A stretch of 64,000 nucleotides of DNA from the NCBI RefSeq assembly GCF_016405905.1, contig NZ_JAEFCB010000006.1:124001-188000 (forward strand). The letters are read 5' to 3'. Below are positions 17,568 to 26,365 of the stretch, piece by piece; position 1 is the first letter of the stretch, and each line of letters begins with the position of its first letter. Made by a program: the position numbers and the translations under genes. This stretch comes from Variovorax sp. IB41. Lineage in GTDB: Bacteria > Pseudomonadota > Gammaproteobacteria > Burkholderiales > Burkholderiaceae_C. The notes under the pieces were generated by a model, which saw only the letters and a program-made list of their open reading frames with translations, was not told where the DNA came from and did no database searches.

Positions 17568-18623
17568 ATGCCCGTCTCTTCGCGCTGGAAAGCCGATCTT
17601 TTCTCGTTCCTTCTCGCGGGATTCGCCCTCTTGATGACCACCAGCATCGCCCCGACCGCAGCGCACGCCGCCGACGCCACCACGGTGCACACGCTCATCA
17701 TCGACACCGACCCCGGCGCCGACGACGTGATCGCGCTGCTGTTCGCCATGGCATCGCCCGAGCGGCTCAAGATCCAGGCGCTGACCACGGTGGCCGGCAA
17801 CGTGCCGCTCGCGAAGACCTCGCGCAATGCACGCCTCGCACGCGAGTGGGCGAAGCGCCCCGATATTCCGGTCTACGCCGGCGCGCCGCGTCCCCTGCTG
17901 CGCACGCCGATCTACGCGGCCGACGTGCACGGCAGCGAAGGCATCACGGGCGTGCAGGTGTTCGAGCCGAAGCAGCCGCTGGCCGAGGGCAACGCGGTCG
18001 ACTACCTCATCCGCACGTTGCGTGCCGCGCCCGAGAAAAGCGTGACGCTCGCGATGCTCGGGCCCGAGACCAACCTCGCGCTCGCGCTCACGCAGGCCCC
18101 GGACATCGTGCGCGGCCTGCGCGAACTGGTGCTCATGGGCGGCGCGCACTTCAACGGCGGCAACATCACGCCGACGGCCGAGTTCAACGTGTTCGCCGAT
18201 CCGCATGCAGCCGAGATCGTGCTGAAAAGCGGCGTGCCGATCACCATGCTGCCGCTGGACGTGACGCACAAGATCCTCACGAGCCCCGAGCGCATCGCCA
18301 AGCTGCGGGGCCTGGGCAACCAGGCGGGCAAGACGGTGGCCGACATCCTCGACGCCTATGTGCAGCACGACATGCAGTACTACGGCCTGCCCGGCGGGCC
18401 GGTGCACGACGCCACGGTGATCGCCTATTTGCTGCAGCCCTCGCTCTTCAAGGGCAGGCGGGTGAACGTGGAAGTCGACAGCCGCGAAGGCGTCGGCTTC
18501 GGGCAGACGGCGGTCGACTGGTACGGGGGCCTGAAGCGCCCGGCCAACGTGAACTGGATCGCCGAGGGCGATGCGCAGGGGTTCTTCGATCTGCTGACGC
18601 AGCGGATCTCGCGGCTGCCCTGA
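17568..18623 (+). CDS. Exported inosine/uridine-preferring nucleoside hydrolase
   Basis: A 351-residue protein. The start at 17568 has AAGGAA seven bases upstream and yields a signal peptide (LFSFLLAGFALLMTTSIAPT...AAHAAD), so the enzyme is probably periplasmic. The calcium-binding signature DTDPGADD is at residues 46-53, followed by TTVAGN, LGPETNLALAL, LVLMGGAHFNGGNITP with EFNVFADPHAA, and the ligand Asp in GGPVHDATVIAYLL. The family cleaves the N-glycosidic bond of ribonucleosides to base and ribose. The stop codon is the first three bases of a tandem TGATGCCC array. Confidence 0.93.
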   Translation: MPVSSRWKADLFSFLLAGFALLMTTSIAPTAAHAADATTVHTLIIDTDPGADDVIALLFAMASPERLKIQALTTVAGNVPLAKTSRNARLAREWAKRPDIPVYAGAPRPLLRTPIYAADVHGSEGITGVQVFEPKQPLAEGNAVDYLIRTLRAAPEKSVTLAMLGPETNLALALTQAPDIVRGLRELVLMGGAHFNGGNITPTAEFNVFADPHAAEIVLKSGVPITMLPLDVTHKILTSPERIAKLRGLGNQAGKTVADILDAYVQHDMQYYGLPGGPVHDATVIAYLLQPSLFKGRRVNVEVDSREGVGFGQTAVDWYGGLKRPANVNWIAEGDAQGFFDLLTQRISRLP

Positions 18624-18676
18624 TGCCCTGATGCCCTGATGCCCTGATGCCCTGATGCCCTGATGCCCTGATGCCC
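18621..18676. repeat. Tandem array, seven copies of TGATGCCC
   Basis: Seven perfect 8-base units in a row, beginning at the stop codon of the nucleoside hydrolase gene. The final codons before it (CTGCCC) look like part of another unit. Perfect identity points to recent slippage and probable length variation between strains. Changes in copy number would not alter the protein because the first unit supplies the stop. Confidence 0.97.
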
Positions 18677-18700
18677 AGACTGCGCGCGCCGCCATGAAAA

Positions 18701-18728
18701 AAGCCACGCTGCAGAACAGCGTGGCTTT
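18701..18728. terminator. Bidirectional intrinsic terminator
   Basis: Stem AAGCCACGCT-GCAGAAC-AGCGTGGCTT with a T4 run on the plus side (followed by GTCTTTG) and an A6 run on the other (GAAAAAAG), so it can end both the nucleoside hydrolase transcript and the converging glt operon. Confidence 0.85.
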
Positions 18729-18752
18729 TGTCTTTGCGCCGCATCGAATCGA

Positions 18753-19502
<750 letters not shown>

Positions 19503-19525
19503 TTCTTTCTCTCCGGTTCAGCCAC

Positions 19526-20215
19526 TCAGCGAATGATGGCGATCTTCTTGTGGAGGCGTTTGACAAGCCACGACAAGGCATAACACATGACGAAGTACAC
19601 GACGGCTGCAAGCAGGTACGCCTCGATCGGGCGGCCGAAATTCTTGCCCGCCGTCTCGAAGCCCTTGAGCATGTCGTAGGCACCGATGGCGTAGACCAGC
19701 GAGGTGTCCTGGAACAGGATGATGGTCTGCGTGAGCAGCACCGGCAGCATGTTGCGGAACGCCTGCGGCAGCACCACCAGGCGCATGTTCTGGCCGTAGG
19801 TCATGCCCACCGCCTGGCCCGCATTCACCTGGCCGCGCGGAATCGACTGGATGCCCGCGCGCATGATCTCGGAGAAGTACGCCGCCTCGAACGCGACGAA
19901 GGTGATCACGGCCGAGATTTCGGAGCGGTAGTTCGAGCCGAGCGAGCCGAACAGCGAATAGAACGACGCCGGCACCAGGAGGAAGAACCACAGGATCACC
20001 ATCACCAGCGGAATGCTGCGCATGCCGTTGACGTAGATGGCGGCCGGCGTGTCCAGCCACTTCTTGCCCGACAGGCGCATGAGCGCGAGGATGGTGCCGA
20101 AGATCACGCCGCCGATCGTGGCCACCACCGTCAGCATGATGCTGAAGTAGAAGCCCTTGACGACGAAGTTGCTGATGACGTCCCAGTTGTAGAAGGACAG
20201 GTCGAGATTCATCAT
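19526..20215 (-). CDS. gltK: Glutamate/aspartate ABC transporter permease GltK
   Basis: A 229-residue His/Glu/Gln/Arg-type permease with about five helices. The EAA loop, which docks the ATPase, is EAAYFSEIMRAGIQSIPRGQ followed by VNAGQAVGMTYGQ. It starts one base downstream of the gltJ stop codon's neighbour, so the two permease genes are practically contiguous and translated together. Together with GltJ it forms the membrane channel of the importer. Confidence 0.93.
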   Translation of the reverse strand: MMNLDLSFYNWDVISNFVVKGFYFSIMLTVVATIGGVIFGTILALMRLSGKKWLDTPAAIYVNGMRSIPLVMVILWFFLLVPASFYSLFGSLGSNYRSEISAVITFVAFEAAYFSEIMRAGIQSIPRGQVNAGQAVGMTYGQNMRLVVLPQAFRNMLPVLLTQTIILFQDTSLVYAIGAYDMLKGFETAGKNFGRPIEAYLLAAVVYFVMCYALSWLVKRLHKKIAIIR

Positions 20216-20216
20216 G

Positions 20217-20948
20217 TCAGTGACCTCCGCCGCCAGCGCTGGCCGAGACGATGAAGCCCGGCACGCGGGTCTTCTTCTCGATGAATGCCATGAGCCGGTT
20301 GATGGCCAGGGCCGAGACCACGTAGCACGCCGTCACCGCCAGGTAGACCTCGATGCCGCGCGAGGTTTCTTCCTGCGCCTGCATGGCGAACATGGTGAGC
20401 TCGGTGACCGACACGGCGAACGCGACGGACGAGTTCTTGAAGATGTTCATCGTCTCGCTCGTGAGCGGCGGGATGATGATGCGGTAGGCCATCGGCAGGA
20501 TCACGTAGCGGTAGTACTGCACCGTGGTGAAGCCCACCGCCATGCCCGCGTAGCGCTGGCCCTTGGGCAGCGCCTGGATGCCCGAGCGCACCTGCTCGGC
20601 GATCCGCGCGGAGGTGAAGAAGCCCAGCGCCAGCACCACCAGGATGAAGCTCGGGACGCCCTTCATCACCGGGATCAGCGCCGGAATGACGTGGTACCAG
20701 AGGAAGATCTGCACCAGCAGCGGGATGTTGCGAAACAGCTCCACCCATGCATTGCCGAACCGCACCAGCCACGGGCTGTCGGGCAGCGTGCGGATGATGC
20801 CGATCAGCGAGCCCAGCACCAACGCCACGACCAGCGCCAGCAGCGCCACGGACACCGTCCAGCCCCAGGCCGAGAGCATCCACTGCCAGTAGGTCGGATA
20901 GTCACCCCCCGGGTCCTGCAGGAACACCTGCCAATCCCAGTTTCCCAT
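20217..20948 (-). CDS. gltJ: Glutamate/aspartate ABC transporter permease GltJ
   Basis: A 243-residue permease starting MGNWDWQVFLQDPGGDYPTY, the N-terminus typical of GltJ. Several helices follow (ALLALVVALVLGSLIGIIRT, IFLWYHVIPALIPV and others) and an EAA-type loop SARIAEQVRSGIQALPKGQR. Partner of GltK. An RNA hairpin lies between gltI and this gene (20995-21018), which would let the binding protein be made in excess of the permease. Confidence 0.93.
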   Translation of the reverse strand: MGNWDWQVFLQDPGGDYPTYWQWMLSAWGWTVSVALLALVVALVLGSLIGIIRTLPDSPWLVRFGNAWVELFRNIPLLVQIFLWYHVIPALIPVMKGVPSFILVVLALGFFTSARIAEQVRSGIQALPKGQRYAGMAVGFTTVQYYRYVILPMAYRIIIPPLTSETMNIFKNSSVAFAVSVTELTMFAMQAQEETSRGIEVYLAVTACYVVSALAINRLMAFIEKKTRVPGFIVSASAGGGGH

Positions 20949-20994
20949 TTCTTACTCCTTCACCGTCGTCGACAAAACCGTCCCTTGAAAAGAA

Positions 20995-21018
20995 ACGCCC
21001 ACCGCGAAAGGTGGGCGT
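20995..21018 (-). terminator. Hairpin between gltI and gltJ (partial terminator)
   Basis: Stem ACGCCCACC-GCGAAA-GGTGGGCGT. On the minus strand it is followed by TTCTTTTC, a weak U-tract. Such a structure after the binding-protein gene is common in ABC importers and reduces, rather than abolishes, permease expression; that role is inferred here. Confidence 0.7.
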
Positions 21019-21039
21019 CATTCACGCAGCGACGCGCGC

Positions 21040-21939
21040 TTATTCCTTGGTGACGTACTCTTCCGCGGGCTTGTCGTTCGGGTTGGCCCACGCGTTCTTG
21101 GTGGCTTCGCCCAGCGGCAGGTTGATCACGACGTTGGCCGGGGGAATCGGCTTCAGGAACCACTTGTCATAGAGCTTGGCGAGCTCGCCCGACTTGGCCT
21201 GTGCCTTGATGCTGTCGTCCACTGCCTTCTTGAAGGCGGGGTCGTCCTTGCGGATCATGATGCCGATGGGCTCCACGGCCAGCACGTCGTTCAGGATCTT
21301 GTAGTCCTTGGGCGCCTTGGACTTGGCGGCGAGCGCGGCCAGGATCGAGCCGTCCATCACGAACGCGTCGGCACGGCCGGTTTCCAGCAGCAGGAAGCTG
21401 TCGGAGTGGTCCTTGCCGTAGACCTCCTTGAAGGTCAGGTTCTCGGCGCGCTTTTGCTTGCGCACGGTCTGCAGCGGCGTGGTGCCGGTGGTGGTGGCCA
21501 CCGTCTTGTCCTTCAGGTCGGCCAGCGAGTTGATGCCCGAGTTGGCCTTCACGACGATCTTGGTTTCTTCCACGTAGGTGGTCACGCCGAAGGCCACGTC
21601 CTTCTGGCGGGTGGCGTTGTTGGTGGTCGAGCCGCACTCGATGTCCACGGTGCCGTTCTGCACGAGGGGGATGCGGTTCTGCGAGGTGACCGGCTGGTAC
21701 TTGACTTCGAGCTTCTTGCCGGAGGCCTTCTCCAGGTCCTTGATGATGTTGGCGCAGACGTCGTAATGGAAGCCGGTGTACTGGCCGTTGCCCAAGGTGT
21801 ACGACAGGCCCGACGATTCACGCACGCCTTCGGTGATGGTGCCCGAGGCCTTGATCTTGGCCAAGGTGTCATTGGCCTGTGCGAAGGCGCCGCTGGTGGC
21901 GAACGCCGCGATTGCCAATGCCATTGCTTGTTTTTTCAT
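21040..21939 (-). CDS. gltI: Glutamate/aspartate ABC transporter periplasmic binding protein
   Basis: A 299-residue type 2 periplasmic binding protein. The start at 21939 is preferred to 21990 because CAGGAG lies 9 bases before it and a clean signal peptide follows (MKKQAMALAIAAFATSGAFA). The family features TLGNGQYTGFHYDVCANI, VDIECGSTTNN and YVEETKIVVK are those of GltI, and MDGSILAALAA lies in the second lobe. First gene of the operon, about 180 bases downstream of aspA on the same strand. Aspartase next door suggests the imported aspartate is deaminated to fumarate. Confidence 0.95.
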   Translation of the reverse strand: MKKQAMALAIAAFATSGAFAQANDTLAKIKASGTITEGVRESSGLSYTLGNGQYTGFHYDVCANIIKDLEKASGKKLEVKYQPVTSQNRIPLVQNGTVDIECGSTTNNATRQKDVAFGVTTYVEETKIVVKANSGINSLADLKDKTVATTTGTTPLQTVRKQKRAENLTFKEVYGKDHSDSFLLLETGRADAFVMDGSILAALAAKSKAPKDYKILNDVLAVEPIGIMIRKDDPAFKKAVDDSIKAQAKSGELAKLYDKWFLKPIPPANVVINLPLGEATKNAWANPNDKPAEEYVTKE

Positions 21940-22118
21940 GCAGAAAACTCCTGAGGGTGACTGAAACAGATACAACGAAATTCTAGACATTCATATTTTG
22001 CGTGATACCCGGACCAACCCGGTGCATCCGGGGGGCATCCCGCCGTGCATTGCACCGGCCGCGCGCATTGCAGCGCCAGCCTGGTGCGATCCTGCCTCCT
22101 GGCATTGTCCGACTTTCA

Positions 22119-23573
22119 CTAAGCAGCCTTTGTGCCCGAAGGCTCGGCGGCGGGCGGAACCGGCGCGGCCGACAGGCGCACCGGCTGCGTGAGGTTCTCG
22201 GGCACGAGCAGCGCCTCCATTTCGGCGCGCGTCATGATCCCGAGCGATTCCGCCACCAGGTCGATCGGCCCGCCGGTGGCCAGCGCGGTCTTGGCGATGA
22301 GCGCGGCCTTCTCGTAGCCGATGAGCGGATTGAGCGCGGTGACCAGCGTGACCGACTCGCGCACCCGCTTGGCCAGGAATTCGCGGTTGGCCTCGATGCC
22401 GTCAATGCAATTGAGCTGCAGCGTGTTGCAGGCGTTGCCCAGGTGCTTGATGCTCTTGAAGAGGCTCCAGCCCATGATCGGCTCGAAGGCGTTGAGCTGC
22501 AGCTGGCCGGCCTCGGACGCCATGGTCACGGTGATGTCGTTGCCGATCACCTCGAAGGCCACCTGGTTCATGACTTCCGGGATCACCGGGTTGACCTTGC
22601 CCGGCATGATCGAGGAGCCCGCCTGCCGCGCGGGCAACCGGATCTCGCCGAAGCCGGCCTGCGGCCCGCTGGAGAGCAGGCGCAGGTCGTTGCAGGTCTT
22701 GCTCAGCTTGGTGGCCACGCGCTTGAGCACGCCCGACAACTGCACGAAGGCGCCCGTGTCCTGCGTGGCCTCGATGAGGTTGGCCGCCTGCTTGAGCGGC
22801 ACGCCGGTCTGCTCGGCCAGGTACTGGCAGGCGAGGTTGGCGTAGCCGTGCGGCGCGTTGATGCCGGTGCCGATGGCGGTGGCGCCCAGGTTGATTTCCT
22901 CGATGAGCGCGCGCGCCTCGCCCAGGCGCGCCTCGTCCTCGCCGATCATGATCGCGTAGGTCAAAAACTCCTGGCCCAGCGTCATCGGCACCGCGTCCTG
23001 CAGCTGGGTGCGGCCGATCTTCAGGATGTCCTTGAACTCGAGCGCCTTGGCCTCGAAGCTGCGGCGCAGCGCGGCCATGGCTTCGAGCAGCTTGTCGATG
23101 GCGAACCACAGCGCCAGGCGCACCGCCGTCGGGTACACGTCGTTGGTGCTCTGGGAGGCGTTGACGTGGTCGTTGGGGTGCAGCACGTCGTAGCGCGCCT
23201 TCTCGTGACCGAGCTTTTCGAGCGCGAGGTTGCAGATCACCTCGTTGGCGTTCATGTTGGTGGAGGTGCCGGCGCCGCCCTGGATCACGTCGACCACGAA
23301 TTCGTCGAGCAGCTTGCCTTCGATGAGGTCCTCGCAGGCCAGGATGATCGCCGCGGCGCGGTCGCGGTCGATGGCGCCCAGGTCGGCATTGGCGCGGGTG
23401 GCGGCCTTCTTCACGAAGGCCAGCGCGCGAATGAGGTCGGGCATGGCCGAGATGCGGGTGCCGGAGATCGCGAAGTTCTCGACGGCGCGCGCCGTGTGCA
23501 CGCCCCAGTAGGCGGCGGCGGGAATCTGCTTCTCGCCGAGGAAGTCGTGTTCGGTCCGGAAATTGGAGCTCAT
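22119..23573 (-). CDS. aspA: Aspartate ammonia-lyase (aspartase)
   Basis: A 484-residue member of the fumarase II/aspartase superfamily. The signature loop GSSIMPGKVNPVIPE around residues 318-332 carries the catalytic Ser. The first conserved region (GRTQLQDAVPMTLGQEF) and NDHVNASQSTNDVYPTAVRL are aspartase-like. It converts L-aspartate to fumarate and ammonia, linking the adjacent glt importer to the TCA cycle. Members of the superfamily (fumarase C) are similar, but the MSSNFRTEHDFLGEK N-terminus and context favour aspartase. GAGGAA precedes the ATG, and a terminator-like hairpin lies just ahead of that. Confidence 0.93.
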   Translation of the reverse strand: MSSNFRTEHDFLGEKQIPAAAYWGVHTARAVENFAISGTRISAMPDLIRALAFVKKAATRANADLGAIDRDRAAAIILACEDLIEGKLLDEFVVDVIQGGAGTSTNMNANEVICNLALEKLGHEKARYDVLHPNDHVNASQSTNDVYPTAVRLALWFAIDKLLEAMAALRRSFEAKALEFKDILKIGRTQLQDAVPMTLGQEFLTYAIMIGEDEARLGEARALIEEINLGATAIGTGINAPHGYANLACQYLAEQTGVPLKQAANLIEATQDTGAFVQLSGVLKRVATKLSKTCNDLRLLSSGPQAGFGEIRLPARQAGSSIMPGKVNPVIPEVMNQVAFEVIGNDITVTMASEAGQLQLNAFEPIMGWSLFKSIKHLGNACNTLQLNCIDGIEANREFLAKRVRESVTLVTALNPLIGYEKAALIAKTALATGGPIDLVAESLGIMTRAEMEALLVPENLTQPVRLSAAPVPPAAEPSGTKAA

Positions 23574-23590
23574 ACGGGGTTCCTCGGCTT

Positions 23591-23617
23591 AAAAAAAAGC
23601 ACGCGAGTGGCGCGTGC
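23591..23617 (-). terminator. Intrinsic terminator immediately upstream of aspA
   Basis: On the minus strand, stem GCACGCG-CCACT-CGCGTGC is followed by eight T residues. It ends 17 bases before the aspA start codon. It could end the LysR transcript (stop at 23746) or act as an attenuator in the aspA leader. Confidence 0.85.
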
Positions 23618-23745
23618 CCGGAAGGATGCTGTGACAGCGATGAAAAACTGCCGCGACTGTAGTACCGCCGTGCTCATGACGCCAATGCTGAAAGCGGGGT
23701 GCCTCATGCGCGACATTTATAGATTGTGCGGCGCACAAATCCGCA

Positions 23746-24738
23746 TCAAAGGGACGCCGGCTGGGTGCCGACGAGGTACGACCAGAGCGCATCGGCGGTG
23801 CGCTTGGGCTGGATGCCCTCGGACACCGCCGCGATCTTGGCGGAGCGGCCGTTGCCGGTCTTCACCGGCGCCGGCGCGCTCGGGCGCTCGCGGTAGGCGC
23901 GGATTTCCATCGTCGCCTCCAGGCTGTCGATCTCGGGCGGCAGCGCGCTCACGAGCTTGCGCGCCTTGATCTCCTTGCGCACCGCGCTCTGCGGCAGGAA
24001 GGCGATGCCGTGGCCTTCGAGCGCCATCACCTTCAGGCCCTCGGCCATGTCGGTCTCGTAGACACGGTCCAGGTGAATGGCCGTGCCCGATTCCTTCAAC
24101 AGCTGGTCGACCACGCGGCCCAGGTAGGCACCGGGCGCATAGCCCAGGTAGGGCAGCGGCTGGCCCGGGCGGCCCGGCAGCCGGAAGCGCGGCGCGCCGT
24201 CGGCATCGGCCTTGACCCAGGGGGCGACGGTTTCCTCGCCCAGGCTCACCATCTCGTACTTGTTGTTGTCCAGCTGCAGCGGCTGCGAGGGGTGGTGGTA
24301 GGCGATCAGCAGGTCGCAGCTGCCTTCGACCAGCCGCAGCACCGCATCGTGCACGTTGAGCGCGATGAGCCGGCTCTTGATCGGCCCGAAGTGCTCGCGC
24401 AGGCTGGTCACCCACGAGGGGAAGAAGGTGAAGGCCAGCGTGTGCGGCACGGCGATCTCGATCACGTCCTGCCCGGCGGCCGAGTGGCCGCGCAGCATGG
24501 CCCGGGTGCTCTGCAGCGACTGCAGCATCTCGATGGCCTGGCTGTAGAGCGTCTGGCCCGCGGGCGTGAGGCGCGTGGGGTAGGAGCTGCGATCGACGAG
24601 GTCGGTGCCGGCCCAGCCTTCCAGCGCCTGGATGCGGCGGGAGAACGCCGGCTGCGTCACGTGCCTCAACTGGGCCGAGCGGCTGAAGCTGCGGGTCTCC
24701 GCCAAACTGATGAAGTCTTCAAGCCACTTTGTTTCCAT
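23746..24738 (-). CDS. LysR family transcriptional regulator
   Basis: A 330-residue protein. The N-terminal winged helix-turn-helix (METKWLEDFISLAETRSFSR, then SAQLRHVTQPAFSRRIQALE) is followed by the substrate-binding domain with EIAVPHTLAFTFFPSW and an inner-loop region LIAYHHPSQPLQLD. The C-terminus is somewhat extended and Lys/Arg-rich. It lies upstream of aspA on the same strand and divergent from the amidase gene (61-base gap), so it may regulate either. Its effector is unknown. Confidence 0.92.
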   Translation of the reverse strand: METKWLEDFISLAETRSFSRSAQLRHVTQPAFSRRIQALEGWAGTDLVDRSSYPTRLTPAGQTLYSQAIEMLQSLQSTRAMLRGHSAAGQDVIEIAVPHTLAFTFFPSWVTSLREHFGPIKSRLIALNVHDAVLRLVEGSCDLLIAYHHPSQPLQLDNNKYEMVSLGEETVAPWVKADADGAPRFRLPGRPGQPLPYLGYAPGAYLGRVVDQLLKESGTAIHLDRVYETDMAEGLKVMALEGHGIAFLPQSAVRKEIKARKLVSALPPEIDSLEATMEIRAYRERPSAPAPVKTGNGRSAKIAAVSEGIQPKRTADALWSYLVGTQPASL

Positions 24739-24799
24739 ACGCGGCGATTATGCGAGCGCCGCGCCATACTGGGCGCCCCCTCCTTTTCCCGCATCCGCC

Positions 24800-26242
24800 A
24801 TGCCTTCAGACGACCTGCTCGCCCTCAGCGCTACCGCGCTCTCGCGCCGCATTGCGGCCCGCGACGTGTCCTGCCGCGAACTGATGCAGGCCTCGCTCGC
24901 CCGCATCGAGGCGCTGAACCCGCGCTTCAACGCGATCGTCTCGCTGCGCGAGCCCGAGCAGCTGCTGGCCGAAGCGGACGAGCGCGATGCAGACCTGGCG
25001 CGCGGCGAACGGCGCGGCTGGATGCACGGCTTTCCGCTCGCGGTGAAGGACCTGAGCCACGCCGCGGGCCTTGCGACCTCGATGGGTTCGCCCCTGTCGC
25101 CGCGCTCGCCCGCGCGCACCGACAGCCTCCACGTCGCCCGCATGCGCGCGGCCGGCGCCCTGGTCATCGGCAAGACCAACACGCCCGAGTTCGGCCTCGG
25201 CTCGCACACCTACAACACCGTCTTCGGCATCACCCGCAACGCCTACGCGCCCGAGCGCAGCGCGGGCGGCAGCAGCGGCGGCGCGGCCGTGGCGCTGGCC
25301 CTGGGCATGCTGCCGGTGGCCGACGGCAGCGACATGATGGGGTCTCTCCGCAACCCCGCCGCCTTCAACAACGTGATCGGCATGCGGCCCTCGCGCGGCC
25401 GCGTGCCCGGCGACCCGGAGCAGGAGCTGTTCTTCCAGCAACTGGGTTGCGAAGGCCCGATGGCGCGCACGGTCGAAGACACGGCGCGCCTCCTCGCGGT
25501 GCAATCGGGCTTCGACGGGCGCGTGCCGCTCTCGTCGCCGCACGCCCTGCCCTCGCCCGATGACATCGCGCTCGAAGGCGACGGCAAGGGCCTTCGCATC
25601 GGCTGGCTCGGCAGCATCTGGCCCGACCTGCCGCTCGCGCCCGGCATCCGCGAGCTCGGCGAAAAAGCGCTCGACACTTTCCGCGCCATCGGCTGCGAGG
25701 TCGAGCCCTGCACGCTCGACGCGCCGCGCGCGCACAACTGGAGCGCGTGGCTGCGGCTGCGGCAATTGCTGGTGGGCGGCAAGCTCGGCGCGTACCTGAG
25801 CGATCCGAAGCTGTTCGCGCAATTGAAGCCCGAGGCGCAGTGGGAAATCGAGCAGAGCCGGCACCTGGATGCCGCCTCGCTGTACCAGGCCTCGCTCTAC
25901 CGCTCGAACGTGTACCGCGCGTTCCTCGCGCTCTTCGAGCGCTTCGACTTCGTCGTCGCGCCGACCGCGCAGGTCTTTCCGTTCGACGCCGAACTGCACT
26001 GGCCGGCCGAGGTGGATGGGGTGAAGAGCGACACCTACCACCGCTGGATGGAGATCGTCACGCCGTTCACGCTGGCCGGTTTGCCGACATTGAATGTGCG
26101 CGCCGGCTTCGGTGAAGGCGGCCTGCCCATGGGCCTGCAGCTCGCCGGCCCGATCCATGCGGACCTGGACGTGCTGCGGCTCGGGCATGCGTATGACCAG
26201 GCCTGCGGCTGGGGCGCGCACCGTCCTTCGGCCTTGGCTTGA
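24800..26242 (+). CDS. Amidase signature family protein
   Basis: A 480-residue Ser-cisSer-Lys amidase. The triad is visible: Lys83 (AVKDLSH), cis-Ser158 (SAGGSSGG) and nucleophile Ser182 (GSDMMGSLRNPA). The usual GSDxGGSxR motif has Met-Met before the Gly-Ser, a mild deviation. The C-terminal motifs FVVAPTAQVFPF, TLAGLPTLNVRAG and LPMGLQLAGP agree with the family. Start 24800 is picked because the conserved region begins soon after and the upstream part overlaps the LysR promoter. It hydrolyses an amide to acid and ammonia; the substrate is unknown. It is divergent from the LysR gene. Confidence 0.9.
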   Translation: MPSDDLLALSATALSRRIAARDVSCRELMQASLARIEALNPRFNAIVSLREPEQLLAEADERDADLARGERRGWMHGFPLAVKDLSHAAGLATSMGSPLSPRSPARTDSLHVARMRAAGALVIGKTNTPEFGLGSHTYNTVFGITRNAYAPERSAGGSSGGAAVALALGMLPVADGSDMMGSLRNPAAFNNVIGMRPSRGRVPGDPEQELFFQQLGCEGPMARTVEDTARLLAVQSGFDGRVPLSSPHALPSPDDIALEGDGKGLRIGWLGSIWPDLPLAPGIRELGEKALDTFRAIGCEVEPCTLDAPRAHNWSAWLRLRQLLVGGKLGAYLSDPKLFAQLKPEAQWEIEQSRHLDAASLYQASLYRSNVYRAFLALFERFDFVVAPTAQVFPFDAELHWPAEVDGVKSDTYHRWMEIVTPFTLAGLPTLNVRAGFGEGGLPMGLQLAGPIHADLDVLRLGHAYDQACGWGAHRPSALA

Positions 26243-26360
26243 CTCCCTCCCCGCTGAGGGAGGGCTGGGGTGGGGGCAAGCGGCCGTCGATCGCGCGCTG
26301 CCTGCATTGCAAGCGCCGTCTGCCCCCATCCCGACCTTCCCCCAAAGGGGGAAGGAGCAA
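26243..26360. repeat. Paired inverted repeats, gene-less form of the DUF559-associated element
   Basis: Left copy CTCCCTCCCCGCTGAGGGAG...GGGGTGGGGGC (26243-26277) and right copy GCCCCCATCCCGACCTTCCC...AAGGAGCAA (26322-26360) face each other across a 44-base spacer. The right copy differs at only three of 39 bases from the repeat at 36843-36881, and the left is a more diverged version of 36431-36469. The arrangement matches that around the DUF559 gene but without any gene inside. Confidence 0.75.
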
Positions 26361-26365
26361 GACCT

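Noticed and set aside
18621..18676. CRISPR-like or protein-coding repeat
   Set aside because: The 8-base unit has no spacers, and any translation through it starts after the stop codon without a start site.
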